A stretch of 64,000 nt of DNA from Halopiger djelfimassiliensis (GTDB taxonomy: Archaea > Halobacteriota > Halobacteria > Halobacteriales > Natrialbaceae). The notes beneath the pieces are model-generated. The model did not search any database and was not told the origin of the DNA. It saw nothing but the letters and a program-made list of their open reading frames with translations. Shown one piece after another: positions 50,982 through 60,405 of this stretch (the first letter of the stretch is position 1; the number at the start of each line of letters is the position of its first letter). The position numbers and the translations under genes are program-made. The stretch is from contig NZ_HG315686.1 in NCBI RefSeq assembly GCF_000455365.1, forward strand, positions 384,841 through 448,840, written 5' to 3'.

Positions 50982-53105
50982 TCAACCGTCGTTCGACGGA
51001 GCTCCCCTCTCCGTGTGGGTGTTCCTACTGGGTTCGGATCCCGGACTGTCACAGACGTGTCGTGTCGTTTCCAGCAGGCGTTCGGCATCCTCGGACGAGA
51101 CCGTGGCCGGCATGAACGCGGCCCGTTCGTACGCTTCCGTTAGCTCCCGCAGGAACGTCTCGTTCCCAACGTCGGTGCCGTACTGACGATAGAACTCCCA
51201 GTGCGTGAGCGAGTCCGAACGGTCAGCCTCGATATCGGACTCGAACGACGCTCTGGCGGCGGCATAACAGGCTCTGACCGCTTCGTCCGACCGTCCATTA
51301 GCGAGGTGAGTGTGTGCGTTCTCGAGCAGTACTCTCCCCATGGCTTGACTCCTTTCCCCGGGTTCGCGATCGACCGTGGAACGTTGCCGTGTCGACTTCC
51401 AAGACGGGGGCTCTCGGATCGATTCCCGACGGCTTCGGTACCACCATCCGAGACAGGCCGCAAGCGTGATCACACCGAATCCCGCAAGGAGCGACGCCCT
51501 CGTTGGGACTCCGAATCCGCCATCGGTACCGGATTTCGCAAGCGGAGAGAGCCGTACCGTTTCCGTCGCCCCCTCGAGGTTCGTTTCCGCCCCGTCGTAC
51601 GTCGCCGTAATCTCCCGTTCCGTCTCCGCTGCCAGCGCGATGGTTGCCGAAATAGCACCGTTTTCGTCCGTCGTGACAGTGTCGGCTGATTCTCCATCGA
51701 CCAGAATCCCGACCGTCTGATTTTCGAGTCCATCGCCGTCGATGGTCGCCAGCGTCCCGGCGATCCGAACGGCGGAAGCGTTCGTTCGCTCCGCCTCGAG
51801 TTCGAGGGTCGTCTCCGTTTCCGTTATCGTTACGTTTCGGGCCGCTGTCGTCGGTGCGAGTGCGCGTCCCTCGGGAAGTGATACCCGTAACGTTCGATCT
51901 CCATCCGCAACAGCGGCTGGAACGGGTATCGATTCCGAGAAGTGTCCGTCGGCGACGGGGAGCCGCCCGATATCGTGATCCCCGAGGCTAACCGTCACTA
52001 CCGCGCCGTCAACGGGTCGTTCTGCTGCGACCACGTCCCCTGTAACCGAAAGCGATTCGTTATACGCGGCCGTCTCCGATACCTCGAGGTTTCGGATCTC
52101 CCCTTCGGTCTGTTCGATCGAAACCGGAACCGACGTTTCGGTACCGAGGTACGTCGACCGAGCGGCAGGGACGTACTGAACGGTGAGACGTTCAGTCGAG
52201 AGCGGTTCCGCCGCCGGCCGATACTCGAATTCGACCGTCCCGTTGTCCCACGTCTCGACATCGACGGGCTCGTTCCCGACGAGAATTCTGCCGTCCGTCT
52301 CGGCGACGGTCGATCCATCACCGGTCCGTATCTCCCCGCGGACCGGAAGCGGGTCCCGGAACGATATCGTTTCGCTCGTCGTCGAAACGTTGAGTTCCGT
52401 TTCGACGAACTGTTCTTTCCGGACTGTCTCCTGTTCCTGCTGAATCGACCGGGTCGTGTTTTCGATAGTGGCTTTCTCCGCCGAGAAGTCCCGGTCCGTC
52501 TCTCCCGTAAGTATCTCGTAGCGTTTCGAGATCGTTTCGTTCCCTTCCTCGATGTCGGTTGCAAGCGCCTCGAGTTCACGAGCGAGTTCGCGGGCCCGGT
52601 CTACGTCGCCGGATTCACGGGCCGCTTCGTACTCCGCTTTCGTTTCCCGATACTGTCGTGTTCGGTTTATCAGCCGTTCTTGTTCCTCGGCGGCCGTTTC
52701 GAACGATTCAGTGATGTCGTCTCCATCGGTTTCGTCGTCGCCGTTTCGACCGTCCGTCTCACCGGTTACCTCGACGAACTGCTCGAGTCGCTCGTAGTAC
52801 TCGTCGTCGAGGTACTCGCTTGCTTGCTCGTACTCTTCTTGCTCGAGCGCGACCGTACTTTCGCCCAGCCGGTCACTGAGCCGATCCGAAAGCCAACCGG
52901 TTACTGCAGCGGTATCGCCGTCTTCGTCGTATCTAGCCGGCTTCCGGTGACGGACCGTCTCATTGACGCCGTCCGAGTCAGCGACGACGAACGACGAACC
53001 CCCCGTTCCGTCGCTTCCGGGAGGGATGCCGGTAACACCGGTCAAAACGACGGGAAGAAAAAACAGCACCGACGCGAACACGAAATACCTGACGACGTTG
53101 TTCAC
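50982..53105 (-). CDS. Large secreted DUF4129-like protein
   Basis: A 707-residue protein. It starts with a signal peptide-like segment (NVVRYFVFASVLFFLPVVLTGVTG), has long acidic helical, coiled-coil-like stretches (about 60-230, with EQEEYEQASEYLDDEYYERLEQF), then a beta-rich part with repeated immunoglobulin-like domains (about 240-520), one transmembrane helix (SLLAGFGVITLAACLGWWY), and a C-terminal cytoplasmic DUF4129-type helical domain (LLENAHTHLANGRSDEAVRACYAAARASFESD, then LTHWEF). In other organisms DUF4129 lies with MoxR, DUF58 and transglutaminase genes; here those partners lie just downstream on other strands. Confidence 0.78.
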   Translation of the reverse strand: MNNVVRYFVFASVLFFLPVVLTGVTGIPPGSDGTGGSSFVVADSDGVNETVRHRKPARYDEDGDTAAVTGWLSDRLSDRLGESTVALEQEEYEQASEYLDDEYYERLEQFVEVTGETDGRNGDDETDGDDITESFETAAEEQERLINRTRQYRETKAEYEAARESGDVDRARELARELEALATDIEEGNETISKRYEILTGETDRDFSAEKATIENTTRSIQQEQETVRKEQFVETELNVSTTSETISFRDPLPVRGEIRTGDGSTVAETDGRILVGNEPVDVETWDNGTVEFEYRPAAEPLSTERLTVQYVPAARSTYLGTETSVPVSIEQTEGEIRNLEVSETAAYNESLSVTGDVVAAERPVDGAVVTVSLGDHDIGRLPVADGHFSESIPVPAAVADGDRTLRVSLPEGRALAPTTAARNVTITETETTLELEAERTNASAVRIAGTLATIDGDGLENQTVGILVDGESADTVTTDENGAISATIALAAETEREITATYDGAETNLEGATETVRLSPLAKSGTDGGFGVPTRASLLAGFGVITLAACLGWWYRSRRESIREPPSWKSTRQRSTVDREPGERSQAMGRVLLENAHTHLANGRSDEAVRACYAAARASFESDIEADRSDSLTHWEFYRQYGTDVGNETFLRELTEAYERAAFMPATVSSEDAERLLETTRHVCDSPGSEPSRNTHTERGAPSNDG

Positions 53106-53192
53106 GGACGAAAATTCGTTTCTCTGGATAAAAGTCTGTCTGCTCGATCGGTTCCGGGAGCAACCAATAAGTTCAACACCCTATCTTTTCAA

Positions 53193-54713
53193 ATGATAGC
53201 TATGCGTCCAATGCGGCGGTCGTTGGAAGCCGGTTTGCTTGCGACCCTCATGGCCGCTCTCGCGATTCTTTTTGGTCGACCGCCCTTGCTCGGGGCCACA
53301 GTCACGATCGGCGCGTTACTTCTGGCACGACAGTACTGGTTCCTCCGAACCCTTTCCGAAACAGTCGGGTCGCTCTCGGTCGAACAAAAGCCCCAACTGA
53401 CGGGAACCCACACCGGCGATTCGGCGGATATTACGTTTGCAGTATCACGTGCCCCGACGCCACTGGCGCTCGAACTCGAGCCCGGACTGCCGACGGCTGT
53501 TACCGTCGACTCGAACACCACTGCCGAGCCGACCCTCGAACTCGAACCGGGGACGCCGAACGCGGAGCGTACTGTACCGGTAACGTGTCACGTTACAGGA
53601 CGCCACACGTTCGATCCAGCGCGGTTGACGGCCACGGACGGGTGGTTCCGCGAGACGCTTCCCGTCGGTCCGACGCCGACGATGCTTATCGAACCGCGGG
53701 GACCGCGAAACGTTCATGTCGGATCGGGCGGCGACCACATCGCCCTTGCACAGGGCCAACACGCGTCAGACCGGCGCGGATCCGGGCTTGTGCCGACCGA
53801 ACTCCGTGAGTACGTTCCCAGCGATACCGCCGATCGGATCGACTGGAAGGCGACAGCGCGACTCGGAACGCCTCACGTACGGGAATACCGGACCGAAACC
53901 GATCGGCCGACGCTGCTCGTGGTCGACCATCGTACCACGCTCGCGACCGGGCCGCCGGACGAGACGGAGCTGGATTACCTCCGCGAAACCGCCCTCGCAG
54001 TCGCGACCAGTGCTCGACGATTCGGCGATCCGCTCGGCTTGCTCACCGTCGGCGACGACGGAACGACCACCCGAATCGATCCCGCCGTCGAACCGGCGCA
54101 GTATCGGCGGATTCGACAGCAGTTGCTCGATCTGGAACCGACGACGGCGGAGCCACACCGTTCGTCCATCGGGGGAGACGGCGGGTCGACGACCGGGAGT
54201 TCGAACATCGACGACGTCGATCTACGATACGAGCACGAACCGACGGACGCCCGGTCGGCACTTCGAGCGCTCGAGCGAAACGACGCGACCGATTTCGAGC
54301 GGACGCTCCGGCCGTTTTACGCGACGCGCCGAACGTACCGCGAACGGTTCGTTTCCGAGCCGCTGTATCGCTCGCTCCAGACCGTATTAAACACCCAGGA
54401 ACGGGAGCCGTGGACGATCCTGTGTACCGACGATTCGGAGCCGACGAAACTCCGAAAGACGATTCGGTTGGTTCGCGAGCACGGAAACAGGGTTCTCGTG
54501 TTACTTGCCCCGCGGGTGCTGTTCGAATCAGAATCGCTTGCGGATCTCGATCGGACGTACGATCGGTACCTGTCGTTCGAGGAGTTCCGACGGAGTCTCG
54601 ACCGTATCGACGGCGTAACGACCCTCGAAGTCGCTCCCGGCGACCGACTGGCAACGGTCCTCGCCGACGGCCGAGACCGAGCGCGGACAACCGCGTCGGG
54701 AGGACACCACTGA
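53193..54713 (+). CDS. DUF58 domain protein
   Basis: About 506 residues with two N-terminal helices (SLEAGLLATLMAALAILF and LGATVTIGALLLA), a beta-rich extracytoplasmic-type segment, then the DUF58 core (SDRRGSGLVPTELREYVPSDTADRIDWKATARLGTPHVREYRTE), which precedes a vWA-like domain (LLVVDHRTTLATGPP, a MIDAS-like region with changed residues). DUF58 proteins pair with MoxR ATPases as chaperone-like modules. Start uncertain: ATGs at 53193, 53202 and 53211 are in frame. It begins a three-gene set with the next two genes. Confidence 0.85.
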   Translation: MIAMRPMRRSLEAGLLATLMAALAILFGRPPLLGATVTIGALLLARQYWFLRTLSETVGSLSVEQKPQLTGTHTGDSADITFAVSRAPTPLALELEPGLPTAVTVDSNTTAEPTLELEPGTPNAERTVPVTCHVTGRHTFDPARLTATDGWFRETLPVGPTPTMLIEPRGPRNVHVGSGGDHIALAQGQHASDRRGSGLVPTELREYVPSDTADRIDWKATARLGTPHVREYRTETDRPTLLVVDHRTTLATGPPDETELDYLRETALAVATSARRFGDPLGLLTVGDDGTTTRIDPAVEPAQYRRIRQQLLDLEPTTAEPHRSSIGGDGGSTTGSSNIDDVDLRYEHEPTDARSALRALERNDATDFERTLRPFYATRRTYRERFVSEPLYRSLQTVLNTQEREPWTILCTDDSEPTKLRKTIRLVREHGNRVLVLLAPRVLFESESLADLDRTYDRYLSFEEFRRSLDRIDGVTTLEVAPGDRLATVLADGRDRARTTASGGHH

Positions 54714-55249
54714 TGCGCAAACGGAGCATCAAATCGAACGATATCGGGGGACGAGATGATCCCGAGGAACCCAGCGGCCGGCTGGAAGGCGTGGGGGTTG
54801 CGATCGTCGTCAGCTGTTTTGGGGTGACCGCCGGCCCGATGGGCGTCCTCGCGGGACTCATCACAGCCGTGATCTGGTATACCCTTGGCGTCGCGTACAC
54901 GCTTGCCGGCGGCCACCTCCTGCTTGTGGTTCTCTTTTCGGACGGGATCGACGCGACTACGTTCGTCGTTCTCGAGGCGGGGTTCGTGGCTCTCCTCGTT
55001 GCTACTATCGTGGGCTCTCGAGCCGACCGTCGAACCGGACTGGTCGGTATCGGGGCTGTCTTCGGCACTGGTGGGATTACGTGGGTCTCCCTTTCGCGGT
55101 CTCTCGTAGTGGGGGCCGGGACGGCGGTCCTGACCGTTATGATCGCGAGCTATCTCTTGCATCGGTACGAACTCGTTAGTTTCGACCTCGTTTCCGACCC
55201 GGAACGACCAACCGACAACGAGACGGATTCCAGCTATGAGTGTGAGTAA
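54713..55249 (+). CDS. Membrane protein of the MoxR/DUF58 locus
   Basis: A 178-residue protein with about five helices (LEGVGVAIVVSCFGVTAGPMGVLAGLITAVIWYTLGVAYTLAGGHLLLVVLF, then FVVLEAGFVALLVATIVG and further ones). Family not recognised. Its ATG overlaps the DUF58 stop by 1 nt (TGATG), and it overlaps the next gene by 14 nt, so all three are coupled. Confidence 0.75.
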   Translation: MRKRSIKSNDIGGRDDPEEPSGRLEGVGVAIVVSCFGVTAGPMGVLAGLITAVIWYTLGVAYTLAGGHLLLVVLFSDGIDATTFVVLEAGFVALLVATIVGSRADRRTGLVGIGAVFGTGGITWVSLSRSLVVGAGTAVLTVMIASYLLHRYELVSFDLVSDPERPTDNETDSSYECE

Positions 55250-56108
55250 ACGGCTCGACGGACCCGAGTCCGACGACAACAAGGATGACGAGCAACCGAC
55301 CGAATCGAAGACGGACCACGAACTTACCGACAGGGAACGAGCCGAACTGCTGGCAGCGGAAAACCGGCGGCTTCGTGAGGAATACGCTCGAGCGCGGCAG
55401 TCACGGTACCGAAGCGCGGCCGCAGGGTTCGCCGTTGTCGGTCTCGTCGCACTTGCTGCCGGCGTCCTGTTTCCCAGTACCCGAGAGGTACTGGTCGCCC
55501 TTGGCGGGACGGGGCTGTTCGGTGCGATACTTACGTACTATCTGACGCCGGTCGAGTTCGTTGCTGCAGATGTCAGCGAACGGATATACGGAGCATACGC
55601 CACAAACGGGAGTGCGATCGTCGACGAACTCGGCCTCCGTGAAACCCGATTCTACCGTCCCGCTGATGGCAGTGCACAGCTGTATATCCCGTTGCACGCG
55701 GTCGACGGTCCCCCGACCGACCTCGACCAGAACGGACCGTTCGTTCTCGACGGCAACGACCGGGGACTGCTGTTCGACCCAGCCGGTGCGTTCCTCTTTA
55801 CCGAGTTCGAACGCCGGCTTTCGGACGACTTCGGTTCGACGCCGGAGACGATCACGATGCAACTCTGTGACGGACTCGTCGAGCAGTTCGAACTCACGGA
55901 ACGAGCCGACTACGACGTCGATCCGGCCGGCGGACGCGTGACGGTTCGTCTCACGGACAGTACGTTCGGTGCCCTCGATCGGTTCGACCACCCGATCCCG
56001 TCGTTTCTCGCGACCGGGCTTGCAGTCGGGCTCGAGCAACCGATCGAGACCGAGGTCGATCGCGGCGAACGGTCCGACTGGCTCGTGACGTGTTGGTTCG
56101 AGTCTTAA
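55236..56108 (+). CDS. Membrane-anchored conserved haloarchaeal protein of the MoxR/DUF58 locus
   Basis: A 290-residue protein: a charged N-terminal coiled-coil-like region (ERAELLAAENRRLREEYARARQSRYRS), two helices (AAGFAVVGLVALAAGVLFPSTREVLVALGGTGLFGAILTYYL), then a cytoplasmic-type domain of about 180 residues (VAADVSERIYGAYATNGSAIVDELGLRE, VRLTDSTFGAL). It resembles conserved haloarchaeal proteins (DUF7982-like) often found near MoxR and DUF58. The start lies inside the previous gene (14-nt overlap). Confidence 0.75.
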   Translation: MSVSKRLDGPESDDNKDDEQPTESKTDHELTDRERAELLAAENRRLREEYARARQSRYRSAAAGFAVVGLVALAAGVLFPSTREVLVALGGTGLFGAILTYYLTPVEFVAADVSERIYGAYATNGSAIVDELGLRETRFYRPADGSAQLYIPLHAVDGPPTDLDQNGPFVLDGNDRGLLFDPAGAFLFTEFERRLSDDFGSTPETITMQLCDGLVEQFELTERADYDVDPAGGRVTVRLTDSTFGALDRFDHPIPSFLATGLAVGLEQPIETEVDRGERSDWLVTCWFES

Positions 56109-56131
56109 ACGAGTGCCGGAGTCGGTCGTCG

Positions 56132-57157
56132 TCAGACGTCGGGGGACGCTTCCCCGGCCGACGGAGTTTCCTCTCGACGGGAGATATCGGGAACCTCGAC
56201 GTTGTCGACGATGTCCGAGACGACGGCTTCGGGACTGACGTCGGTCAGGTCGGCCTCGGTGCTCAGGACGAGTCGATGGGCCAGTACCGATTGAGCCAGC
56301 GCTTTCACGTCGTCCGGGACCGCGTACTCTCGGCCGTGGATCGCTGCACGAGCTTTCGCCCCGTTCAGGAACGTCAGGCTCGCACGCGGCGACGCGCCGT
56401 GTGCGACATCGGGATGATCTCGCGTCTCGGCGACGAGATCGAGGAGGTACTCTTTGACCGGACCGGCGACGTGGACGTCGCCGATCACCTCCTGGGCAGC
56501 GAGAAGCAAATCGGGACTGACGACCGGATCGATATCGGCCGGCTCAAGCTGTGGCTCGGCATCGAACCGCTCGAGTAACGCGGCTTCGTCGCTCCGGTCG
56601 GGCAGCTCGAGCGTGAGTTTGAACTGGAACCGGTCGCGCTGTGCTTCGGGGAGTTCGAACACCCCTTCCATTTCGATCGGGTTCTGTGTCGCAACGACCA
56701 TAAACGGGTCCGGTAACTCGAACGTTTTCCCTTCGATCGTGACGTGTTTTTCCGCCATCGCCTCGAGAAACGCACTCTGTGTCTTCGGCGTCGCGCGGTT
56801 GATCTCGTCGGCGACGATCACGTTCGTGAAGATCGGACCGCGCCGAAGTTCGAATTCGCCGAGGTTTTCCCGGTAGACGTGTGCTCCCGTGATGTCTGCC
56901 GGCAATACGTCCGGCGTCATCTGTATCCGGCGGTAGTCGAGTCCCGTTGCCTGTGCGAACAGGTTCGCAAGGGTCGTTTTGGCGACGCCGGGAACGCCCT
57001 CGAGTAAGAGGTGTCCGTTCGTTAAGACGGCGATCGTAAGCTGTTCGATCGCTTCCTCGTTGCCGATGAGCACGTTCTTGACTTCCGTTTCGACTGCCTC
57101 GTGGATCGCCTGTGGGGTATTCGGTTTCTTATCACTCATTTGATTATTTTCAGTCAT
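56132..57157 (-). CDS. moxR: MoxR-family AAA+ ATPase
   Basis: A 341-residue MoxR ATPase. Walker A in LLEGVPGVAKTTLANLF, Walker B in VIVADEINRATPKTQSAFLEAM (sensor and helix-2 insert), VATQNPIEMEGVFELPEAQRDRF (sensor-1 and Arg finger region), and the C-terminal lid GASPRASLTFLNGAKARAAIHGREYAVPDDV are all in place. MoxR proteins are chaperone-like and work with DUF58 or vWA proteins. It overlaps the DUF4350 gene upstream by 4 nt (ATGA), which supports the 57157 start. Confidence 0.93.
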   Translation of the reverse strand: MTENNQMSDKKPNTPQAIHEAVETEVKNVLIGNEEAIEQLTIAVLTNGHLLLEGVPGVAKTTLANLFAQATGLDYRRIQMTPDVLPADITGAHVYRENLGEFELRRGPIFTNVIVADEINRATPKTQSAFLEAMAEKHVTIEGKTFELPDPFMVVATQNPIEMEGVFELPEAQRDRFQFKLTLELPDRSDEAALLERFDAEPQLEPADIDPVVSPDLLLAAQEVIGDVHVAGPVKEYLLDLVAETRDHPDVAHGASPRASLTFLNGAKARAAIHGREYAVPDDVKALAQSVLAHRLVLSTEADLTDVSPEAVVSDIVDNVEVPDISRREETPSAGEASPDV

Positions 57158-58332
57158 TGCTCGTCGTGTTTCGAGCGGGTTCGATTAAACGCTGTTATCA
57201 CTCTGTCGATACGTTTCTCGTCCCACTCCGGATACTGGGAGCGGAGGATTGCAGCGAGTTCGTCCTTCGAAAGCGGTTCGGGCGGCGACTCGAGCTTCGA
57301 CGATCGGTGGTTTTCGCTCGATGACAGTCGGATCCGAATCGTTTCATGGAACTCGTTCGACCGAGGGCTCGCAACGACCGCGACGGTACCGAGTACGACG
57401 GCCCCGAGGAGGGCCTGTAGAAGCGGGACGCGCCGTATTGTGCCGACAAATGCGACAAGGGGCGGAACGCCGTCCGAGCCGGAACGATCGATCAGAACGC
57501 GCGAGTTCTCCTTGTACAGACCCTCGAGAAACGCATGGTTGTCCGACTCGTCGATCATCGCGTTGATCGTGATACTCGGGTCTCCGACGAGGATAACCTC
57601 ACCGTCACCGACGGGTTCAGTCGTCACGACGGGAGCTGCCGTCAGGTTCGCTCGATCGTCGAGTTCCTCGTCCGTGGAGTTCGCCAGATACGAAAACTCG
57701 CTCGTCCGAACGAGGACCGTTGCGTTTCCGGGTTCGATCGCCGTCGCGTGGTTTAACGTGAGCCGATCGACCCCTGCTGTGGCGGTGTGGTTCTCGACGG
57801 GAGTCACCAACGGCATCGCCGGGCCCCGATCGTAGCGTCGTTGGTCCAGCAGCAGTCGCCCGTCGAGTCGGGCGTCGACTCCGACGTCCTCGAGCAGTCG
57901 ATTCGCGTTCGTTTCGACGGTATCGAGAACGACGAGGGCCCCGCCTCGTTCAGTGAATTCGCGGAGTCGATCGGCCTCCGCTGGTTCGTACGGCTGTTCC
58001 GGAGCGACGACGAATGCGACGGTCTCCGTCGCCGATTCGTCTGTGGGGTATCGCTCCGTCCCGTCGATGACCTCGAGTTCGACGGCCGGATTCGACTGGA
58101 TCCCCTCGCGGAACTCGGACGTTCCATCCCACGACGGATTATACGGCCCGAATCCGGCCGCCGAGGTACTTGCCGCGACAAGAACCGTCCCAAGAACCAC
58201 CGCGAGGAAGACCGCGAGAACGAGGACTGGCACTGTGAGTTCGATCCCCGTTCTCGCTTCGATCCACTCACGAACGGTCATGGATTGATCCACTCCTTCG
58301 CTGTTCGACGTGGTGGAATCGCTATCGGACAC
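57154..58332 (-). CDS. DUF4350 membrane protein
   Basis: A 392-residue protein: a helix near the N-terminus (VPVLVLAVFLAVVLGTVLVAA), an extracytoplasmic DUF4350 domain (PSWDGTSEFREGIQ, then LREFTERGGALVVLDTVETNANRLLEDVGV, DGEVILVGDPSITIN), and a second helix (VPLLQALLGAVVLGTVAVVA) before a cytoplasmic tail that contains PLSKDELAAILRSQYPEWDEKRIDRVI. The DUF4350 glutamine-amidotransferase-like fold occurs with MoxR operons. It overlaps MoxR by 4 nt and is probably co-transcribed with the 93-residue gene upstream. Confidence 0.82.
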   Translation of the reverse strand: MSDSDSTTSNSEGVDQSMTVREWIEARTGIELTVPVLVLAVFLAVVLGTVLVAASTSAAGFGPYNPSWDGTSEFREGIQSNPAVELEVIDGTERYPTDESATETVAFVVAPEQPYEPAEADRLREFTERGGALVVLDTVETNANRLLEDVGVDARLDGRLLLDQRRYDRGPAMPLVTPVENHTATAGVDRLTLNHATAIEPGNATVLVRTSEFSYLANSTDEELDDRANLTAAPVVTTEPVGDGEVILVGDPSITINAMIDESDNHAFLEGLYKENSRVLIDRSGSDGVPPLVAFVGTIRRVPLLQALLGAVVLGTVAVVASPRSNEFHETIRIRLSSSENHRSSKLESPPEPLSKDELAAILRSQYPEWDEKRIDRVITAFNRTRSKHDEQ

Positions 58333-58375
58333 GTGTTGTTCGGGTTCGGTTCCGCCATGCGGTGATTCCGTCCGA

Positions 58376-58657
58376 TCACCACGGTGCTACCCCCGGTGGC
58401 AAAATCTCGAGTATTCGTCGGATGACGATGCACGCAAAGCCAACGACACCGATACCGAGTACCCATCGCAGCCGTCGTCGCCACTGCGGTGTCACGTTGA
58501 TCGGGGCGGTCAACTCCATAAGGAGGAGGAAGCCGATGAACGACAGAACGAAAAACAGATCGTAGGAAAGCGACTCGAGAGCCGTCAACACGAGAATCGT
58601 CGCCACCATCCATGCGAACTGACCGTGGATGAACCGAACGCGACGACGTGTGGGCAT
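58376..58657 (-). CDS. 93-residue three-helix membrane protein
   Basis: A small membrane protein beginning MPTRRRVRFIHGQFAWMV, with helices at about 13-30, 33-52 and 66-84 joined by PINVTPQWRRRLRW. Family not recognised. It lies 43 nt upstream of the DUF4350 gene on the same strand, so it is probably the first gene of the DUF4350-MoxR operon. A plausible start uses the first Met; the gap to the small zinc-finger gene is not coding. Confidence 0.65.
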   Translation of the reverse strand: MPTRRRVRFIHGQFAWMVATILVLTALESLSYDLFFVLSFIGFLLLMELTAPINVTPQWRRRLRWVLGIGVVGFACIVIRRILEILPPGVAPW

Positions 58658-58810
58658 CTATTCGAACGAGCGTTTTCGATGACTGTAAATTGATCGGAAT
58701 AAAGACCGGCCGATTCCGATACCGGCTCTTTCGGATCGGTGCCGTGACTACTGGTAGGAAACTGCGGACTACCCAACGGCATATATTTCTAATCTCCAGT
58801 GGTAACATTA

Positions 58811-58990
58811 ATGCCAGTAGCGTCGCAACCGATCGACCTGCCGCATACTATGCCCGAATGTTCCAACTGCGGGGCGCATATCACCCCATCGTTCGTCCGT
58901 GTCTTTGGGAGTGATGGTGACGTTCACGGCTGCCCAACGTGTATGACGTACGCGGAGATCACCAACGGTGATGCAGTAGAAGAGGTGTAA
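58811..58990 (+). CDS. Small double-CxxC zinc-finger protein (DUF7563-like)
   Basis: A 59-residue protein with CSNC and CPTC separated by about 24 residues, a zinc ribbon of the haloarchaeal DUF7563 type (MPECSNCGAHITPSFVRVF). The family usually starts at the Met of MPECSNC (58850), but a TATA-like ATATATT at 58781-58787 lies 24-30 nt before the ATG at 58811, so a leaderless mRNA would add 13 residues. Either start is possible. Function unknown. Confidence 0.72.
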   Translation: MPVASQPIDLPHTMPECSNCGAHITPSFVRVFGSDGDVHGCPTCMTYAEITNGDAVEEV

Positions 58991-59220
58991 CTGCGCCCGG
59001 AAAGTGCCGAAGCTCAACCCTTCCGATACCGCCTTCGGACGGGTGTATTTCGAACAAACACCGGGTCTGTATTTGCGGTCGCCTGTCGCCGCCCATCGAT
59101 AGCTGGTCGGCCTCTGGATCGGGATCCGCTGCCGACCACGGGACAACTCGTTTCGTTCCTTACTCACTTTTCTGTCGGGATAGAAATCGATAAGTAAAGG
59201 GGGTGCGGTGATATTATTAT

Positions 59221-60405
59221 ATGGATTCGCCTTCGGCTGTCGTCCTCGCTGGCGGTGAAGGAATTCGGCTTCGGCCGCTGACACAGTATCGGCCAAAGCC
59301 GTTACTTCCAGCCGCGACGACGCCAATTCTCGAACACGTTTTCGATCAATTGCTCGAGGCAGGTGTAACGGACATTACCGTCGTCGTCGGTTACAGACAG
59401 AACCGCGTACAGGCGTATTTCGGCTCGACGTATCGCAACGTACCGCTGACGTACGTCACCCAGGATCAACAGCTCGGAAGCGGGCATGCACTCCTTGTGG
59501 CCGAGTCCGAGGTCGATGGACCGATACTCGTCGTCAACGGCGATCAAATCGTCTCGGGGCGGATCATCAGCGATGTACTGGCGGCCCACACACGAGACGT
59601 GGCGGCGACGGTCGGGGCTCTCAACCGGACCGATACCGAAGCGTACGGCGGCCTCCTTCTCGAAGACGGGGTCGTCACGGACCTCGTCGAAAACCCCGTC
59701 GACGAACGACCGTATCGACTGAATGCCGGCGTATACGCGTTCGAATCCCGGATCTTCGAGGCGATCCGTTCGGTCGAATCGCAGGTCGGGGAACAGTCGT
59801 TGACGGACGGCATCTCCGAACTCGTCGACTCGGACGCCCGCGTTCAGGGTGTGATTTCGGAGGGATTCTGGGCGGATGCGACGTATCCGTGGGACCTGCT
59901 CGACGTTTCGTTCGAGTTGCTCGATGGGGACCTCGTTGAGGGTAGTCAGCGGGCCGACATCGCAGCCACCGCAATGGTTCACGAATCGGCTACCGTTCGT
60001 CCGCCCGCCGTCGTCGCTTCGGACTGTGAAATCGGCCCCGGGGCGGTCATCGGCCCGTACGCGTGTCTCGGTGAGAACGTCACGGTGGAGTCAAACGCCG
60101 TCGTCGAACGGAGCGTTATCGATAAAGACACGCGAATCGGAGTGGGGGCGACCGTCCTCGATTGTGTTACTGGGATCGGTGTGACCGTTGGTGGTGGAAC
60201 GACGATCCCCGGCGGTCCCGGTGACGTTCGCGTCGACGACCGGGTCCACGAAAACGAATCCCTCGGCGCGCTGTTGGCCGACCGCGTTCGCGATCGTGGA
60301 GGGACCAGGTACGTGCCGGGAACGATCGTCGGACCGGACGCGACCGTTGCGGCCGGCACAACCGTTCGTGGGACGATATCGGAAGGAACGGAGGTGCGAT
60401 CGTAA
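59221..60405 (+). CDS. GlmU-like sugar-1-phosphate nucleotidylyltransferase with beta-helix domain
   Basis: A 394-residue protein. The N-terminal nucleotidyltransferase domain has VVLAGGEGIRLRPLTQYRPKPLLP (nucleotide-binding loop with the catalytic Lys) and ILVVNGDQIVSG. The C-terminal part (about 255-394) has hexapeptide repeats of a left-handed beta helix (VIGPYACLGENVTVES, VIDKDTRIGVGATVLD), as in GlmU acetyltransferases. With GlmS next to it, it probably makes UDP-GlcNAc; the acetyltransferase activity and the exact sugar need testing. The stop overlaps glmS (TAATG). A TATA-like GATAAGTAAA lies about 26 nt upstream. Confidence 0.88.
   Translation: MDSPSAVVLAGGEGIRLRPLTQYRPKPLLPAATTPILEHVFDQLLEAGVTDITVVVGYRQNRVQAYFGSTYRNVPLTYVTQDQQLGSGHALLVAESEVDGPILVVNGDQIVSGRIISDVLAAHTRDVAATVGALNRTDTEAYGGLLLEDGVVTDLVENPVDERPYRLNAGVYAFESRIFEAIRSVESQVGEQSLTDGISELVDSDARVQGVISEGFWADATYPWDLLDVSFELLDGDLVEGSQRADIAATAMVHESATVRPPAVVASDCEIGPGAVIGPYACLGENVTVESNAVVERSVIDKDTRIGVGATVLDCVTGIGVTVGGGTTIPGGPGDVRVDDRVHENESLGALLADRVRDRGGTRYVPGTIVGPDATVAAGTTVRGTISEGTEVRS

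Noticed and set aside
51942-53192. Plus-strand extension of the DUF58 frame upstream of its start
   Set aside because: It is antisense to the DUF4129-like gene and Arg/Phe-rich; DUF58 proteins start at the helix near 53193-53211.
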